A stretch of DNA of 34,448 nt from Verrucomicrobiota bacterium (GTDB taxonomy: Bacteria; Verrucomicrobiota; Verrucomicrobiia; Verrucomicrobiales; DEV007): contig JAHDID010000061.1 in assembly GCA_020630975.1 (NCBI GenBank), positions 1 through 34,448 on the forward strand. Reading direction: 5' to 3'. The notes beneath the pieces are model-generated. The model was not told where the DNA came from and searched no databases. It saw only the letters and a list, made by a program, of their open reading frames with translations. Of the stretch, positions 27,141-34,448 are shown in pieces; within the stretch, counting starts at the first letter, position 1, and every line of letters begins with the position of its first letter. Both the position numbers and the translations under genes were made by a program.

Positions 27141-27850
27141 GCTGCGGCTGCTCCTTTCTCTCTAGATACAGCAGAGACCAGAGCCGAGCAGTCAAATCGC
27201 TGCGGCATGGCTGCGGCGAGCGCCTCGTCGTGCGTGACCATGATAAAGGTCCGCCCCGCCTCGACTGCGGTGTCACGTAGCAGGTCAAAAATCTCGCCAC
27301 CAGTAGTGGCATCGAGCGAGCCAGTCGGCTCATCGGCCAGCAGCAGCGGCGGATCGGGTGCGATGGCTCGCGCGATAGCCACCCGCTGCCGCTCACCTAC
27401 CGATAGCGTAGCTGGACGCGAACGTCGCCGCTCGGCTAGACCGACTCGATCCAGCGCAGCCTCGGCTAGCTGGCGACACTCAGCTCTGCGGTAGCCTGCC
27501 AGTCGCAGACCGATCATCACATTCTCCAGAGCGGTGAATGGGGATAATAAGTGAAAACTCTGAAACACATGCCCACAGACCTGCCCACGGTGCCGGTCGA
27601 GCGCGGCCTCGCTGAGCCCGGTCAGTTCGGTACCAGCTACCTTTACGCTGCCTGCATCTGGGCGACGCAAGCCCGAGATCAGGTTGAGCAGGGTACTTTT
27701 ACCACAGCCACTAGGGCCAGTCAGCGCGATATGCTCACCCTGCGCCACCGCAAAACTAGGCAGCGAAAACCGAACCCCCTGCGTAGCGTCGCCGCCCAGC
27801 TGGACTGCGACCTCGCGGAGATCGATCATAGGCTCGGCAGCTGGTTTCAA
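27137..27850 (-). CDS. ABC transporter ATP-binding protein (LolD/MacB type)
   Basis: A 237-residue ATPase. Walker A is GPSGCGKST (about 45-53), the Q-loop is HVFQSFHLL, and Walker B is LLLADEPTGSLD (about 163-174), with the D-loop and switch His in VTHDE (about 201-205). The signature motif reads LSVGERQR rather than the usual LSGGQQQR, so two conserved positions differ. The E-P-T-G-x-L-D form is typical of the LolD/MacB/FtsE group and matches the FtsX-type permease next to it. It overlaps the lipoprotein gene by 4 bp upstream and the permease by 4 bp downstream, so translation is probably coupled. Confidence 0.93.
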   Translation of the reverse strand: MKPAAEPMIDLREVAVQLGGDATQGVRFSLPSFAVAQGEHIALTGPSGCGKSTLLNLISGLRRPDAGSVKVAGTELTGLSEAALDRHRGQVCGHVFQSFHLLSPFTALENVMIGLRLAGYRRAECRQLAEAALDRVGLAERRRSRPATLSVGERQRVAIARAIAPDPPLLLADEPTGSLDATTGGEIFDLLRDTAVEAGRTFIMVTHDEALAAAMPQRFDCSALVSAVSREKGAAAA

Positions 27851-28704
27851 TGCGCCTCCTCCTCGGCATGCACATGAGGGCGCAGGATAAACTCGCTCAA
27901 CGCACCATCGAAGTTCATCGCGACTTTGGCTGCAAAATCTGCCCCCATTAGCCAGCTGGCATCGGCACCGGTCTCGCCTGGAAAGACAAAGTAATTGGTA
28001 GCCCCCTCGCGCACAGTGATCTGCCCCGACTCGTCGCGATTTTCCTCAGCATCGCGCACCGCTAGCTGCACCTGTTTCTTTAGATCGGGGAAATGCAGCT
28101 TGATCCGCGAGTCGACTGGCAGGTCCCACACAGGGCCACCATGGCCCTGACGAGTCAGCCACACCTCTATGTCTCCCGCATCATCATGCAGCTTTATCTC
28201 TACCGTGCCTGCTTGATCTCCATTCGTCCCAAATACCGGGTGCAAGTAGCCGCCATTGGGCCCTTCATTGGCATGGATGTGGGGCATGCCAGCCGCCTCG
28301 ATCAGCGCCTCTACCACTGGGTGCAGGCCCTCGACTAGGGAGAATAGCTCCTCATCGGGCACCGACTCACTCCCTAGCCCACCGACCAGGCTAGTCAGAT
28401 CGCCCAGCGTCTGCTCCACCATCGGCTGATTGGCGACATTACTCGGCATGGTATCGATCGATACAGCACGCCCCGAGTCTAGCAGCGGCCCCAGCATACC
28501 ACGGATGCCCTCGGCATCTTTTATCTTGGCATGCCCCTCCATCTGGTAGGCCAGCTCATCAAAGGCCACTAGCTCCGGCCACTCTACTGCAGCACCACTG
28601 CCTGCCTGCCTTTCGCAAGAGCAGATCCAGCAGGTCAGTGAGATCAGCAAGAAAGAAGAAAAACAATCTAGGATGCAGGCAGGCTTATTCATCGGTCGCG
28701 ACAT
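27847..28704 (-). CDS. Lipoprotein with His-rich tail, likely partner of the ABC transporter
   Basis: A 285-residue protein. Its hydrophobic N-terminus ends ICSC-E, a plausible lipobox with Cys30. A domain at about 140-270 opens with HIHANEGPNGGYLHPVF, continues with IKLHDDAGDIEVWLTRQGHGG and ends at RPHVHAEEEAH. The NEGPNGG-Y-L-H segment recalls the H-x-P-H-G-G-type domain of metal-related periplasmic proteins, and His clusters occur in three places. It fills the position of the ZrgA/DUF2796 component, but I could not match it to that family. ATG 28704 has GGTGGGG 6 nt upstream and is preferred to GTG 28716. It is the first gene of the lipoprotein-ATPase-permease operon. Confidence 0.75.
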   Translation of the reverse strand: MSRPMNKPACILDCFSSFLLISLTCWICSCERQAGSGAAVEWPELVAFDELAYQMEGHAKIKDAEGIRGMLGPLLDSGRAVSIDTMPSNVANQPMVEQTLGDLTSLVGGLGSESVPDEELFSLVEGLHPVVEALIEAAGMPHIHANEGPNGGYLHPVFGTNGDQAGTVEIKLHDDAGDIEVWLTRQGHGGPVWDLPVDSRIKLHFPDLKKQVQLAVRDAEENRDESGQITVREGATNYFVFPGETGADASWLMGADFAAKVAMNFDGALSEFILRPHVHAEEEAH

Positions 28705-28720
28705 TACGATCCCCACCCGT

Positions 28721-28741
28721 TAATGCAATTAACCTGCATTA
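28721..28741. promoter_or_regulatory. Fur/Zur-type operator-like palindrome upstream of the lipoprotein-ABC operon
   Basis: TAATGCA (28721-28727) and TGCATTA (28735-28741) are perfect inverted arms around a 7-nt centre. Read toward the operon on the minus strand, the 17-nt core is ATGCAGGTTAATTGCAT, 15 of 17 identical to the core before the second COG0523 gene. It ends 16 nt before ATG 28704. A good -35 (TTGACC, minus strand 28754-28749) lies just upstream, so the palindrome would cover the -10 region and a bound repressor would block RNA polymerase. Confidence 0.7.
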
Positions 28742-29079
28742 ATGAGTGGGTCAAAATTCTCCAAAGTAGTCTAATACTTGCTGCTGGAGCCACTGTTTGT
28801 CGAGGCCAGAACCAATGCAGATCAATGATGCTGAAGCCTGACAACTCTTCGGCACCATCATGGGCGGATCGACTGGCTCTGTGCCTGTGCGCTGGTATAG
28901 CCATCGGTGCCCAGGGCGCTCCAGCTATGTAGCCCCCCCACCCTCGTAGCATAGCAATCAGGCAATACTGCGTGAACGAAGCTCCTGATCTAACACGAAT
29001 ATTTTGTCGGCCAATTATCTAATCACCATAGGCGGTACAAGGTTTGACACCCCAACCGAAACCATTCAGGCTATGGGCG
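28742..29079. other. 338-nt gene-poor stretch between divergent operons
   Basis: No conserved gene was seen. A 35-codon plus-strand reading frame (28825-28932) encodes a peptide with a hydrophobic Cys-containing centre (RLALCLCAGIAIGAQGA). It has no good ribosome site and no homologue I recognise, so I do not call it a gene. The stretch should hold promoters for the minus-strand lipoprotein-ABC operon and the plus-strand PSD1-type gene. Confidence 0.4.
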
Positions 29080-31374
29080 ATGCGATTCCTTGCCATTCTG
29101 CTGGCAGCCGTGATGCTGATCCTGAGCCCGTCGAGTAAAGCGGCTGAGCTCTACGACGACCAGATTTGGAGCTTTTTCGAAACCCACTGCCTAGACTGCC
29201 ATGATGGCGACGCGGAAAAAGGTGGGCTCAATCTACTACAGACATTAGACCAGCCCATGACGGGCCAACAAGCTGTCGATACTTGGACGCATATCTACGA
29301 TCGCGTCGATCACGGTGAGATGCCTCCGGCCAAAAAAGAGCGACCTGCGACAGATGAGAAACAAGCCTTTCTCGACTGGATCAGGCCCCGCCTCATCGCT
29401 GCCGACGATGCGAGTAGCGAGGTGGTCCACCGCCGTCTGAACCGTGAGGAATACCAAAATGCCATACACGACCTACTGGGCATCGATACCGAGCTGAAAC
29501 ATCTGCTGCCTGAAGACCAGTCTCGGGGCGGCTTTGATAACAATGGCGCGGCACTCGCTGTGTCGCCCGAGCTATTCATGCGCTACCTGGAGGCGGCTCG
29601 ACTGGCTATCGATAGCGCTATCGTCCACGGAGCGCAGCCAGAGTTTGAGTCTTTCGTCACGGGGCCACATCAGACTTTGGAGCGCTACCTAGGTAAGATA
29701 TTCGACAAGCAGGGCGACCACTACTTTACCTACCGCCGCTCCAAAGGTGCCTATAGCAAGATCGCCTCGCGCCACAATCGCACGGACCATGCCGGGCGCT
29801 ACCGAGTCAGCTTCTCCGCGCGGACTCTGAATACCGACAAGCCGGTCACTTTCTCTGTCTCCAGCTACGATGACGATGGCTTTATCGAGACCATTGGTTA
29901 CTTCGAAGCAGGTGCCGAGGAGCGCGAGATCGAGATAGAAGTCGATGTGGGTAAAAGTGGCTACGTACAGGTATTTACCTACGGCCTGCCATCGTGGGTA
30001 AACGATCCCGACATAAAGGTCCACGCCGCTATCGGCTACAGCGATTTCACATGGGAGGGACCGCTACATGATACCTGGCCACCGCAGTCTCATCAGCAGC
30101 TACTGGCCGGAGTCGATCTGAGCTCTGGCACCTCCGCAGCCGATGCACAGCCCGCTATCGAGCGCCTAATGACTAAAGCCTACCGCCGCCCGATCTCCGA
30201 GGATGATCTGGCCCGTCCACTGCGCCTGATCGACCAGAGCCTGCAGTCGGGCCGCAGCTTTGAGCAGAGTCTACGCGCAGGGCTCGAGAGTATCCTCTGC
30301 TCGCCGCATTTCCTGTTTCTGAAAGAAAGCCCGAATCAAAACGGCAATATCAGCCATCAGGAAGCGGCGAGCCGTTTGGCCTTCTTTCTATGGAACTCGA
30401 TACCGGACCACGCCCTACTCGACGCGCGCAGCATCGACCGCACCACGATCGAGCGGCTACTGGCCGATCCGAAGAGTCAGCGCTTTGTCGAAAATTTCAC
30501 CGGTCAGTGGCTGAAGCTACGCGACATCGCAGATACCACTCCCGATAGCAAGCTCTACAGCGAATTCGACGACCCTCTACAAGTCAGCATGGTCGCCGAG
30601 GCTCATGCCTTTTTCAGTCACCTACTCGAAGAAGACCTACCCATTACCCATTTTCTCGACTCCGACTTCACCATGCTCAATCGCCGTCTGGCGGAGCACT
30701 ATGAACTACCCGAGGTAGCCGGCTTTGCCATGCGCCCGGTTTCTTTACCTACCGATAGTGTCCGCGGCGGAGTGCTCACCCAGGCTGCGGTGCTGAAAGT
30801 CACCGCTAATGGCACCAATACCTCCCCCGTCCTGCGCGGCGTGTGGGTACTAGAAAATATACTCGGCAAACACATCCCCCCGCCGCCGCCCAATATCGCC
30901 GGAGTCGAGCCCGACATCCGCGAAGCCACCACCATCCGCGAGCAGCTGGATCTCCACCGCAGTAGCGAAAGCTGCAACAGCTGTCACCAATACATCGACC
31001 CGCTAGGATTTGCCCTAGAGAGCTTTGACCCCATAGGTGGCTACCGAGATCGCTACCTACGCTTTCATGTGACCAATGAAGAAAAAGGCTGGGGCAGCGT
31101 AGTCCCCGCCAAACACGTCGATGCCTCTGGCCAGATGTCGACTGGCGAGAGTTTTTCGAGTTTCATCGAGTTTCGCGAATGGCTGGTGGAGAATGCCGAT
31201 CAGTTTACCTACTGTCTGACCGAGCGACTCGCCACCTATGCCCTAGGCCGAGAGATGGGCTTCTCCGACCGAGCAGCCCTGAAAGCGATCGCGGAGAAAA
31301 CCAAAGCCGAAGGCCTAGGCCTACGTACCCTCATTCACAATCTGATAAGCAGCCCGCTTTTCACCAAACCCTAG
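29080..31374 (+). CDS. PSD1-type cytochrome c protein (DUF1587/1592/1588/1585)
   Basis: From ATG 29080 it has 764 residues; a TTG at 29044 would add 12. A signal peptide (about 1-24, ending SSKAAE) is followed by a planctomycete-type cytochrome c domain with a CLDCH heme motif (about residues 39-43) and a distal E-M-P-P. Then come DUF1587 (HRRLNREEYQNAIHDLLGID), a carbohydrate-binding-like region (about 205-335), DUF1595/DUF1592 (AYRRPISEDDLARPL, ASRLAFFLWNSIPDHALLDA), DUF1588 (MLNRRLAEHY, RGGVLTQAAVL, T-S-P-V-x-R-G-x-W-V-L-E) and DUF1585 (CNSCHQYIDPLGFALESFDP, a second CxxCH). It is probably a diheme periplasmic oxidoreductase of unknown substrate, always paired with the DUF1552 gene that follows 12 nt later. 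Confidence 0.92.
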   Translation: MRFLAILLAAVMLILSPSSKAAELYDDQIWSFFETHCLDCHDGDAEKGGLNLLQTLDQPMTGQQAVDTWTHIYDRVDHGEMPPAKKERPATDEKQAFLDWIRPRLIAADDASSEVVHRRLNREEYQNAIHDLLGIDTELKHLLPEDQSRGGFDNNGAALAVSPELFMRYLEAARLAIDSAIVHGAQPEFESFVTGPHQTLERYLGKIFDKQGDHYFTYRRSKGAYSKIASRHNRTDHAGRYRVSFSARTLNTDKPVTFSVSSYDDDGFIETIGYFEAGAEEREIEIEVDVGKSGYVQVFTYGLPSWVNDPDIKVHAAIGYSDFTWEGPLHDTWPPQSHQQLLAGVDLSSGTSAADAQPAIERLMTKAYRRPISEDDLARPLRLIDQSLQSGRSFEQSLRAGLESILCSPHFLFLKESPNQNGNISHQEAASRLAFFLWNSIPDHALLDARSIDRTTIERLLADPKSQRFVENFTGQWLKLRDIADTTPDSKLYSEFDDPLQVSMVAEAHAFFSHLLEEDLPITHFLDSDFTMLNRRLAEHYELPEVAGFAMRPVSLPTDSVRGGVLTQAAVLKVTANGTNTSPVLRGVWVLENILGKHIPPPPPNIAGVEPDIREATTIREQLDLHRSSESCNSCHQYIDPLGFALESFDPIGGYRDRYLRFHVTNEEKGWGSVVPAKHVDASGQMSTGESFSSFIEFREWLVENADQFTYCLTERLATYALGREMGFSDRAALKAIAEKTKAEGLGLRTLIHNLISSPLFTKP

Positions 31375-31386
31375 CCACCTAGAATC

Positions 31387-32628
31387 ATGCAATCCACACC
31401 AGCTATCGATCGACGTCACTTTCTCCGCGGTATGGGAGTGGCCATGGCTCTACCCGCTCTAGAGAGTCTCGGCCAGGTAGCCACCACTCCTGCCCAGCGA
31501 ATGGTAGCCATCAATATACCGCTAGGGTTTCACCCTCCTTATTTTTTCCCACGCACGACAGGGCGCGACTACCAAGCTAGCAAATACCTAGCTCTATCCG
31601 ATCACCTGCGCGATCACTACACCGTCATATCCGGAGTGAGCCACCCAGGGGTGACTGGTGGTCACTCGGCGATCAAATCTTTTCTCACCGCCGCACCGCG
31701 ACCAGGCGAGCGCGGCTTTAAAAACACGATCTCCTTTGATCAAGTGGTAGCCAATCAAGTCGGTAGCACCACACGGTATGCCTCGATCATCGCTGGAGAG
31801 ACTAGCCAATCCTGGACGGCGAATGGGGTATCGATCCCGCAAGAGGTATCTCCGGCCAAACTCTATGCCCGGCTATTTCTAAGTGGTAGCGCCGCCGATC
31901 TCGAGAAGCAGCGCCACCAACTGGAAGATGGCCACAGCATCATCGACTCGGTCATGGAAGAAGTCACGACTATGGAGAAACAAGTCAGCTCGGCGGATCG
32001 GGATAAGCTCGACCAATTCATGACGGCCGTGCGCGAGACCGAAAAGCGGCTCACCAAATCCGAGAAATGGCTCGCCACACCAAAACCTAAAGTCGACACC
32101 CCTCAGCCTGCGGAGGTAGGCCTGCCACAGGTCGATCAATGGATGAAGTCTCACTTCGAGGTATTTCGCCTAGCACTGATGACTGACTCGACTCGAGTCA
32201 TCACCCTAGGTGGTGCAGGCCACGGCAGTGTCGTGCCACTGCCAGGGGTGTCTATGGGCTACCATGGGCTGACACACCACGGTAAAAACCCTGATATGAT
32301 CCGCCAGCTGGAAATCATCGAAAAAGCGACGATGCAAACATGGGTCGACTTTATCCAAAGCCTAAAAGACACCCCCGATGGTGAGGGCACACTACTCGAC
32401 CACACCCAAGTATTGATGAGTAGTAATCTAGGCAACGCCAGCGGCCACATCACGACCAATCTACCTACTATCCTAGCCGGTGGTAACTACAAGCATGGTC
32501 AGCACCTGGCCTTTGACCAGAAAAACAACTACCCACTGGCCAATCTATTCGTCAGTATGATGCAAGGCATGGGATTGGAGGAAGATACTTTTTATACAGC
32601 CACAGGGACAATGACTGGGCTGATATAG
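31387..32628 (+). CDS. DUF1552-family exported protein
   Basis: A 413-residue protein with a Tat-like N-terminus (DRRHFLRGMGVAMALPALE, residues 8-26). DUF1552 features follow: PLGFHPPYFFP, YLALSDHLRDHYTVISGVSH (about 61-80), the G-G-H-S-A-I-K-S-F-L-T-A segment, SFDQVVA, and a C-terminal LMSSNLGNASGHITTNLPTI region followed by LAGGNYKHGQHL. Like DUF1501, it belongs to an uncharacterised group with alkaline-phosphatase-superfamily flavour. It is cotranscribed with the PSD1-type cytochrome. Twin-arginine export in a folded state would fit a cofactor- or metal-containing enzyme. It converges with selO, whose stop is 15 nt away. Confidence 0.9.
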   Translation: MQSTPAIDRRHFLRGMGVAMALPALESLGQVATTPAQRMVAINIPLGFHPPYFFPRTTGRDYQASKYLALSDHLRDHYTVISGVSHPGVTGGHSAIKSFLTAAPRPGERGFKNTISFDQVVANQVGSTTRYASIIAGETSQSWTANGVSIPQEVSPAKLYARLFLSGSAADLEKQRHQLEDGHSIIDSVMEEVTTMEKQVSSADRDKLDQFMTAVRETEKRLTKSEKWLATPKPKVDTPQPAEVGLPQVDQWMKSHFEVFRLALMTDSTRVITLGGAGHGSVVPLPGVSMGYHGLTHHGKNPDMIRQLEIIEKATMQTWVDFIQSLKDTPDGEGTLLDHTQVLMSSNLGNASGHITTNLPTILAGGNYKHGQHLAFDQKNNYPLANLFVSMMQGMGLEEDTFYTATGTMTGLI

Positions 32629-32643
32629 GAAAATCAGTACCAA

Positions 32644-34104
32644 CTACGTCCCGCAAAAGGTCTCACAGACGACTTCCTCGGGCTGTGGTGCCTGCTCGAG
32701 ATCCGCATATTCAGCTCTCTCCTCAAAGGGCTTTGCTAATGCATCGACCAAACGATGGAAAGGTGCGTAATCACCATGCTGGTAGACGGCTTGAATCGCT
32801 TCTTCGATACGGTGATTTCGAGGAATCAAAATCGGATTCGCCGCCTGCATCATATCGACACGACTATCAGGACAGGACTCTTGTTGCCAACGGCCAAGCC
32901 AAGACTCAAATCTCTCACGATCGGAAAAATGAGCCTGTAACGCCTCCGCCTGGTGGCCTGCTGCTACCTGCGTGAGGTGGCGAAAGAACAAAGTAAAGTC
33001 CACCTCTTGATCCGTCAGTAAGTCGAGAGTATCACCGATCAACTCAGATGCACTACCTGAGTCCGAGAGACCAAGTTTTGCGCGAAACCGTGCATCAAAC
33101 CGTTCGGCGAACATCTCCTCAAACGGCTTCAAAGTCTCTTGGGCTATTTCAACAGCTTTTTCAGTCTCATCATCTAATAGAGTGAGCAGTGTCTCGGCGA
33201 ATCGACATAGATTCCATAGCACGATTTGGCCCTGATTACCCCAGGCATAGCGCCCGCCGGTATCGATCGAGCTAAAGACTTTCTCGGGGTGAAAGGTATC
33301 CACAAAAGCACAGGGCCCATAGTCGATCGTCTCTCCCGAGATCGCACAATTATCGGTATTCATCACCCCATGGATAAAGCCCAGCGACATCCAGTGAGTG
33401 ACTAAGTCGCACTGCGCCTCGATCACCCGCTCGAGTAGGGAGCGGTAGGGCGCCTCGGCTTGCAAGCACTCCGAGTAGTGGCGCTCGATCACATAGTCGG
33501 CCAGGATGCGTATGGCCTCGGTATCCTCCCGTGCGTAGAAATACTGAAAGGTACCGACTCGTATATGACTGCTAGCTACCCGCGTGAACACCCCACCTGG
33601 ACAGGGGCCCTCCTGGCGCAACACGCTCTCACCTGAAGCGACCGCTGCCAGCGCACGGGTCGTCGGTACACCTAAAGCAGCCATAGCCTCACTAACGATG
33701 TATTCTCTCAGTACTGGACCGAGAGCCGATTTGCCATCACCCCTTCTCGAGAAAGCCGTACGTCCCGAACCCTTTAGCTGCAGATCATAGCGATGACCGG
33801 AGCGATCAACTACCTCGCCCAATAGTATAGCCCGCCCATCACCTAGCTGCGGCACAAACCCACCGAACTGATGCCCAGCATAGGCCTGAGCAATCGGCGT
33901 CGCGCCCTCAGCGATGGCATTGCCCGCCAGTACAGCCAGCCCACTCTCGGTCGAGCCCAGCCAGTCAGCATCGAGTCCTAGTTGATCTACCAAGTCTGTA
34001 TTCAAGCGAATGAATTCAGGCGCTGACACAGACTCAGGTACCTCTTCGCTAAAGAAGCGAGCAGGCAGCTGTGAGTAAGTATTGTCGAAAGGGATCGTGG
34101 ACAT
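32644..34104 (-). CDS. selO: SelO/YdiU-family protein adenylyltransferase
   Basis: A 486-residue pseudokinase-fold protein that transfers AMP to Ser/Thr/Tyr of proteins (established for E. coli SelO). Landmarks: YAGHQFGGFVPQLGDGRAIL (about 77-96), LQLKGSGRTAFSRRGDGKSA (about 112-131), RVASSHIRVGTFQYF, HGVMNTDNCAISGETIDYGP (about 244-263) and FSSIDTGGRYAWGNQ. The C-terminus is VCETFCGT: the Cys three positions from the end occupies the site that is selenocysteine in vertebrate SelO, so here it is the Cys form. ATG 34104 is chosen; GTG 34137 with GGAGGG only 3 nt away is an alternative. It likely has a role in redox stress. A 39-bp repeat lies upstream. Confidence 0.94.
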   Translation of the reverse strand: MSTIPFDNTYSQLPARFFSEEVPESVSAPEFIRLNTDLVDQLGLDADWLGSTESGLAVLAGNAIAEGATPIAQAYAGHQFGGFVPQLGDGRAILLGEVVDRSGHRYDLQLKGSGRTAFSRRGDGKSALGPVLREYIVSEAMAALGVPTTRALAAVASGESVLRQEGPCPGGVFTRVASSHIRVGTFQYFYAREDTEAIRILADYVIERHYSECLQAEAPYRSLLERVIEAQCDLVTHWMSLGFIHGVMNTDNCAISGETIDYGPCAFVDTFHPEKVFSSIDTGGRYAWGNQGQIVLWNLCRFAETLLTLLDDETEKAVEIAQETLKPFEEMFAERFDARFRAKLGLSDSGSASELIGDTLDLLTDQEVDFTLFFRHLTQVAAGHQAEALQAHFSDRERFESWLGRWQQESCPDSRVDMMQAANPILIPRNHRIEEAIQAVYQHGDYAPFHRLVDALAKPFEERAEYADLEQAPQPEEVVCETFCGT

Positions 34105-34190
34105 ACCCCGGACTATACTACGAATCTCACCAAGCACACGCCCTCCATCTTCACTTGCTCAAACCAAGCACTCACAGCCTCCGGGGCACC

Positions 34191-34229
34191 ATTGTACCCT
34201 ATTCAGTCAAAACTGTACCCTATTGAATT
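34191..34229 (-). repeat. 39-bp repeat, copy B (inverted relative to copy A)
   Basis: The reverse complement of this segment matches 5855-5893 at 36 of 39 positions, differing only in the central three bases. It contains two TGTACCCTATT units 21 bp apart. It lies 86 nt upstream of the chosen selO ATG, that is, in the probable promoter region of selO. Confidence 0.85.
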
Positions 34230-34238
34230 CGATGAAAA

Positions 34239-34394
34239 AGTGGCGGCGAGTGTCAACGAGTGGACTACAAAGCATCCAGCCGCCCCCTATACCAGTGTCC
34301 CCAACCCAATACCACGGCACTCGCTGATGCTCGCCTCCACATCCTCCAAGTCAGTCCACTTTGGCTAGTGGCGGCGAGCGCCTAGCGAGTGGAG
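34239..34394. repeat. Cluster of three REP-like elements at the window end
   Basis: AGTGGCGGCGAG-N6-CGAGTGGA occurs at 34239-34264, with a second direct copy, AGTGGCGGCGAG-N7-CGAGTGGA, at 34367-34393. A third, diverged copy is inverted (CACTCGCTGATGCTCGCCTCCAC, in blocks CACTCGC and GCTCGCCTCCAC) at 34318-34340. Each is roughly palindromic (GGCGAG versus CTCGCC-type arms between copies). With the adjacent 39-bp repeat this makes 34191-34394 a repeat cluster. I see no gene in 34138-34448. Confidence 0.6.
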
Positions 34395-34448
34395 TTTCAT
34401 CGTGCTGGCGCATTGGCGGATAGGCTCTGTAGCCACTCACTGGCGTTC

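Noticed and set aside
26827-27396. Minus-strand open frame of 189 codons overlapping the ABC genes
   Set aside because: Out of frame with both the ATPase and permease, which carry clear Walker and FtsX-type motifs; translation is low-complexity Arg/Ser-rich.
28723-28932. Plus-strand frame of 69 codons starting inside the operator
   Set aside because: Its start codon is part of the palindrome itself, it lacks a ribosome site and has no recognisable domain.

Overview
The window looks like a chromosomal segment of a Verrucomicrobiota bacterium, or less likely a planctomycete. It carries two secretome gene pairs typical of those phyla (DUF1800 + DUF1501, and a PSD1-type DUF1587/1592/1588/1585 cytochrome + DUF1552), an Uma2-family nuclease, a Cys-less FmdB-like protein and REP-like palindromes. 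G+C is moderate and genes are dense, many with weak or absent Shine-Dalgarno sequences. I see no rRNA, tRNA, CRISPR array, transposase or phage gene. Phylum and function come from motif recognition by eye; no database search was run.

Layout. Positions 190-10077 are all minus strand: a SUKH-like hypothetical, a phenylacetate-CoA-ligase-like adenylating enzyme, an Uma2 protein, a membrane-anchored hypothetical and a sodium:solute symporter. Upstream of these lies a compact group made of a degenerate adenylate-cyclase-like membrane protein, recR and a rhodanese, then a small membrane protein and a cytochrome P450. An AraC regulator diverges from the P450. Positions 11068-18094 are plus strand: a secreted thioredoxin-fold protein, then a DUF1800/DUF1501/small anchored protein operon.

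Positions 18143-28741 appear to be a metal (probably zinc) homeostasis island. It holds two tandem COG0523 GTPases, a Cys-less FmdB-like protein, a GAP-family membrane protein, a secreted esterase, a large DUF3299 fusion protein, and a lipoprotein/ABC-ATPase/FtsX-type-permease operon. Almost the same operator-like palindrome (TAATGCA-N7-TGCATTA) precedes the second GTPase and the lipoprotein-ABC operon, which points to one Fur/Zur-type regulator for both. Positions 29080-32628 hold the second secretome pair. A SelO (YdiU) homologue on the minus strand and a cluster of repeats close the window.

Strongest findings. (1) The rhodanese at 5915-6412 has an in-frame UGA exactly where the catalytic cysteine should be. 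A hairpin with bacterial-SECIS geometry follows it, so it is a candidate selenocysteine rhodanese. (2) The paired operators tie a CxCC GTPase to a Zrg-like ABC system. (3) The DUF3299 protein is fused to what looks like a metalloprotease-like domain that has lost HExxH, and the first COG0523 GTPase has lost CxCC in favour of histidines. (4) A 39-bp repeat occurs twice in inverted orientation 28 kb apart, with 36 of 39 positions identical.
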